This document shows positions 39,354-41,167 of a stretch of 41,167 nucleotides of DNA, in pieces. Position 1 is the first letter of the stretch. The number at the start of each line of letters is the position of its first letter. The stretch covers positions 1 through 41,167 of the forward strand of contig JAGUVT010000131.1 of the NCBI GenBank assembly GCA_020062745.1, in the 5' to 3' direction. The notes under the pieces are model-generated. The model worked only from the letters and a program-made list of their open reading frames with translations, did no database searches and was not told where the DNA came from. The translations under genes were made by a program, and so were the position numbers. Source of the stretch: Deltaproteobacteria bacterium. GTDB lineage: Bacteria; Bacillota; Desulfotomaculia; Desulfotomaculales; JAGUVT01.

Positions 39354-40538
39354 TCAAAGAGGTTTTTTCATGCCGGCTTTCCTCTCCCCGTTAAACAGGG
39401 TATCCAGCTTATCGGCTATCTCCCTGTCTACCGACTTAAAGGAATGGCCGTATATGTCCGCCGTGGTGCTGATATTGCTATGGCCCAGCCTTGAACTGAC
39501 GTTCTTTAGCGGCGTCCCCTGGCTGATTATGATTGAAGCGGAAGTATGCCTCAAGGCGTGGAAGGTTATGCGAGGCAGGCCATGCTTCGCCAGGAACTTG
39601 GGGAACCAACTGGTAACGGTGTCCGGGTGAATTGGTTTACCGTCCCAGGTAACAAACAGCCTTTCACTGCCCTGCCATAAGTCCCCTACCTTCAGCCTGT
39701 TCTCCAGCCATTCTTTGCGGTATTCCTTCAGCAAGGACATAACCGAAGCCGGAACGGAGATTGTTCTTTTAGACGTTTCATTCTTCGGTTCCTTTTCAAA
39801 GATACCCTTTCCCGGCAGGTACTGGCTGGCTTGGCGTACTTCTATAGTGCCTTCCTCAAAGTCAACGTCCCGCCACTCCAGGCCCATCAGTTCGCCTCTC
39901 CTTACCCCGGTGGCTATCTCCAATTTAACCATCACTCTATATTTCAAGGGTTCTTTCTCCAGTGCTTCCAGGAGCACAAATGTTTGCCCATCGTCGTAGA
40001 AAGCGGCCCGCTTCTTCTTTACCTTTGGCGGCTTAACCCTGCTGGCCGGGTTATAGGGTATTACCTGCCACTCTACTGCATCTTGAAAAATGGCCGAAAT
40101 AAGGCGGTGGTGGTGAAGGATGGTTCTTTCCGATAATTTCCCCAGCCTGCCGTCCAGCCTGATGCCGTCCTCCTGGAGGTTCTTATAAAACTCCAGCAGG
40201 TGGACGGGTTTTATCTCCTCCACCTTCAAATGACCCATAGCGGGAACAATGCGTGATTCAAACAACTGCCGGTAGCGGAACAGGGTTTTGGGAGCTAAGT
40301 TAGCTTTTGAGACAGTTAACCAGCGTTCCGCAAACTCCTTGAACGTCAGTTTTGATGGCTCTACGTACTGGCCTTTCTGCACTTCGGCGCTGAATAAGTC
40401 CAGCAGCTTCTTTGCCTGCCGTTCGGATGTGGCTTCTATCACCTTGCGATAAGTCTTGCGCTTGCCTTCGGCGTCCGTCCCTCCCGGAACGTTTAGCCTC
40501 CAGGTGTTTTCTCCCCGCTTTTCAACCCATCCTGCCAT
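39354..40538 (-). CDS. Phage-type tyrosine integrase
   Basis: A 394-residue site-specific recombinase. The N-terminal arm-binding domain (TWRLNVPGGTDAEGKRKTYR) precedes a SAM-like core-binding domain (TFKEFAERWLTVSKANLAPK). The catalytic domain follows with Arg in ATGVRRGELMGL, HALRHTSA, the second His in SRLGHSN, and the Tyr in DIYGHS, so the active site is complete. AGGAGG lies 8 bases before the ATG. It lies about 95 bases beyond the 3' end of tRNA-Trp, pointing back at it, the standard position for an element integrated in a tRNA gene. The rest of the element extends past the window. Confidence 0.95.
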   Translation of the reverse strand: MAGWVEKRGENTWRLNVPGGTDAEGKRKTYRKVIEATSERQAKKLLDLFSAEVQKGQYVEPSKLTFKEFAERWLTVSKANLAPKTLFRYRQLFESRIVPAMGHLKVEEIKPVHLLEFYKNLQEDGIRLDGRLGKLSERTILHHHRLISAIFQDAVEWQVIPYNPASRVKPPKVKKKRAAFYDDGQTFVLLEALEKEPLKYRVMVKLEIATGVRRGELMGLEWRDVDFEEGTIEVRQASQYLPGKGIFEKEPKNETSKRTISVPASVMSLLKEYRKEWLENRLKVGDLWQGSERLFVTWDGKPIHPDTVTSWFPKFLAKHGLPRITFHALRHTSASIIISQGTPLKNVSSRLGHSNISTTADIYGHSFKSVDREIADKLDTLFNGERKAGMKKPL

Positions 40539-40692
40539 TATTTTTTACCTCCTTTTTATTTCTCCTGGAATAGATTGTTCGTCTGTCACAAAGGGGACAA
40601 TAACGGTTGTGGCCGTGCTCCCCCCAAAAAAGATGGCCACATTCCTGGTTGCTGCACGTTTTTAAGTGGCGCTGGACTACTGCGTCTTTCAT
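40522..40692 (-). CDS. Small zinc-ribbon protein upstream of the integrase
   Basis: A 56-residue basic protein with four paired cysteines: TCSNQECGHLF and RYCPLCDRRTIY, a zinc-ribbon fold, then a Lys/Arg-rich tail. It overlaps the integrase start by 17 bases in another frame and would be co-transcribed. I see no clear ribosome site before its ATG. Small zinc proteins next to integrases often act as regulators or excision partners, but that is only a positional guess. Confidence 0.55.
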   Translation of the reverse strand: MKDAVVQRHLKTCSNQECGHLFWGEHGHNRYCPLCDRRTIYSRRNKKEVKNNGRMG

Positions 40693-40777
40693 TGTCAGTA
40701 AATTAGCGAGTTGAAAATATGCAATATCAAATAAGTCTAGTGCACGAATACCAAGGACAAAAGAGTTGCTGTTTTTT

Positions 40778-41161
40778 TCATATTTTAGAAGTAATCCGCA
40801 GATTACGCAAGTTCATTGCCGTTTCGTCACTCAGCCGCATAGATGCAGTTTTTTCCACAGAACCTTCTTTAATAAGTACTCTTTTTACATATTCATCAAT
40901 AATGCCGTTTTTGTTCTCTCCGGAATAGAGAGCATGCCATAATTGGAAATGGATATACAGCAAAATTACTCTAAACCGGAAAGAGAATAACCTGAGTGCA
41001 ACTTGCGGCATAGCGATATGATTTAAGATGAAAAACTGACCCTCATGGAGAAGGTCACTAACCGGCAGGAATAAGTTTTTCCCGTCGTCTTCCTCCCAGT
41101 ACGGCATACCAAACTTTTTACAGAATTTTATTATTTTCTTATCAGGGATAGCTTTTTTCAT
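40778..41161 (-). CDS. Hypothetical protein of the integrated element
   Basis: A 127-residue frame starting MKKAIPDKKIIKFCKKFGMP, with aromatic and hydrophobic segments (RLFSFRFRVILLYIHFQLWH) and an acidic/basic C-terminus. The ATG is seven bases from the window edge, so no ribosome site can be checked. Base composition is more A+T-rich than the host genes. I recognise no family. Confidence 0.5.
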   Translation of the reverse strand: MKKAIPDKKIIKFCKKFGMPYWEEDDGKNLFLPVSDLLHEGQFFILNHIAMPQVALRLFSFRFRVILLYIHFQLWHALYSGENKNGIIDEYVKRVLIKEGSVEKTASMRLSDETAMNLRNLRITSKI

Positions 41162-41167
41162 ATCAGA

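Noticed and set aside
39142-39357. 71-residue frame antisense to tRNA-Trp
   Set aside because: It is the reverse complement of the tRNA and flanking DNA, a familiar artefact; no ribosome site.
1-41167. CRISPR arrays or complete insertion sequences
   Set aside because: No regularly spaced direct repeats and no transposase gene were seen; the repeats present are a duplicated riboswitch and short dispersed palindromes.

Overview
The window (about 41 kb) looks like the chromosome of an anaerobic Gram-positive bacterium of the Clostridia/Peptococcaceae type (Desulfotomaculum/Pelotomaculum-like). That is an inference from a trimeric NAD-linked [FeFe] hydrogenase, a sulfite-reductase-like ferredoxin protein, a TSUP (TauE/SafE) exporter with its TIGR02186-like partner, CbiMNQO cobalt uptake with a cobalamin riboswitch and CbiX, strong GGAGG ribosome binding sites and frequent GTG/TTG starts. 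No rRNA gene is present to name the species.

Layout. 1-4158 (+): the end of a sensor kinase and its sigma-54 activator, then a three-gene membrane operon around a TSUP transporter. 4231-6764 (-): a small membrane protein, a P1B metal ATPase and a CsoR-type repressor with a visible operator and promoter. 6894-9818 (+): an accessory patch with a c-di-GMP-I riboswitch, a membrane protein and the decayed remains of secreted PHP and PKD proteins. It is closed by a second, 5'-truncated copy of the riboswitch. 9936-12950 (-): cbiMNQO under a cobalamin riboswitch, with cbiX upstream. 13613-19492 (-): a glucan/trehalose operon (GT4, glycogen-debranching-like enzyme, OtsA, OtsB) with a consensus promoter and a structured, terminator-bearing leader I could not assign. 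19600-21902 (-): an ABC-2 exporter and an unknown coiled-coil protein, divergent from a small lipoprotein. 22246-28165 (-): hydCBA followed by a UPF0316 gene, preceded by the sulfite-reductase-like protein with a CRP/HcpR-like palindrome upstream. 28189-31386 (-): zur-znuA-znuC-znuB. 31394-34198 (-): phosphofructokinase, HAD protein and GT4 in a tightly overlapping operon. 34249-39054 (-): alpha/beta hydrolase, small membrane protein, zinc ribbon plus UPF0182, and deoC. 39187-41167: tRNA-Trp with a tyrosine integrase just beyond its 3' end, the left end of an integrated element that leaves the window.

How the genes work together. Metal supply (Co, Zn and an exported metal) sits beside metal-demanding redox enzymes. 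The hydrogenase should couple NAD(H), and by analogy ferredoxin, to H2. The trehalose and glucan genes suggest compatible-solute or storage polysaccharide metabolism. Control is visible mostly as RNA or operator elements: two recognised riboswitch classes, one unassigned leader, and CsoR-, Zur- and CRP-like sites.

The most novel-looking items are the unassigned leader at 19345-19492, the duplicated and truncated c-di-GMP riboswitch that brackets a decayed gene region, and the sulfite-reductase-like protein with a non-standard first cysteine pair. I found no CRISPR array and no complete insertion sequence.
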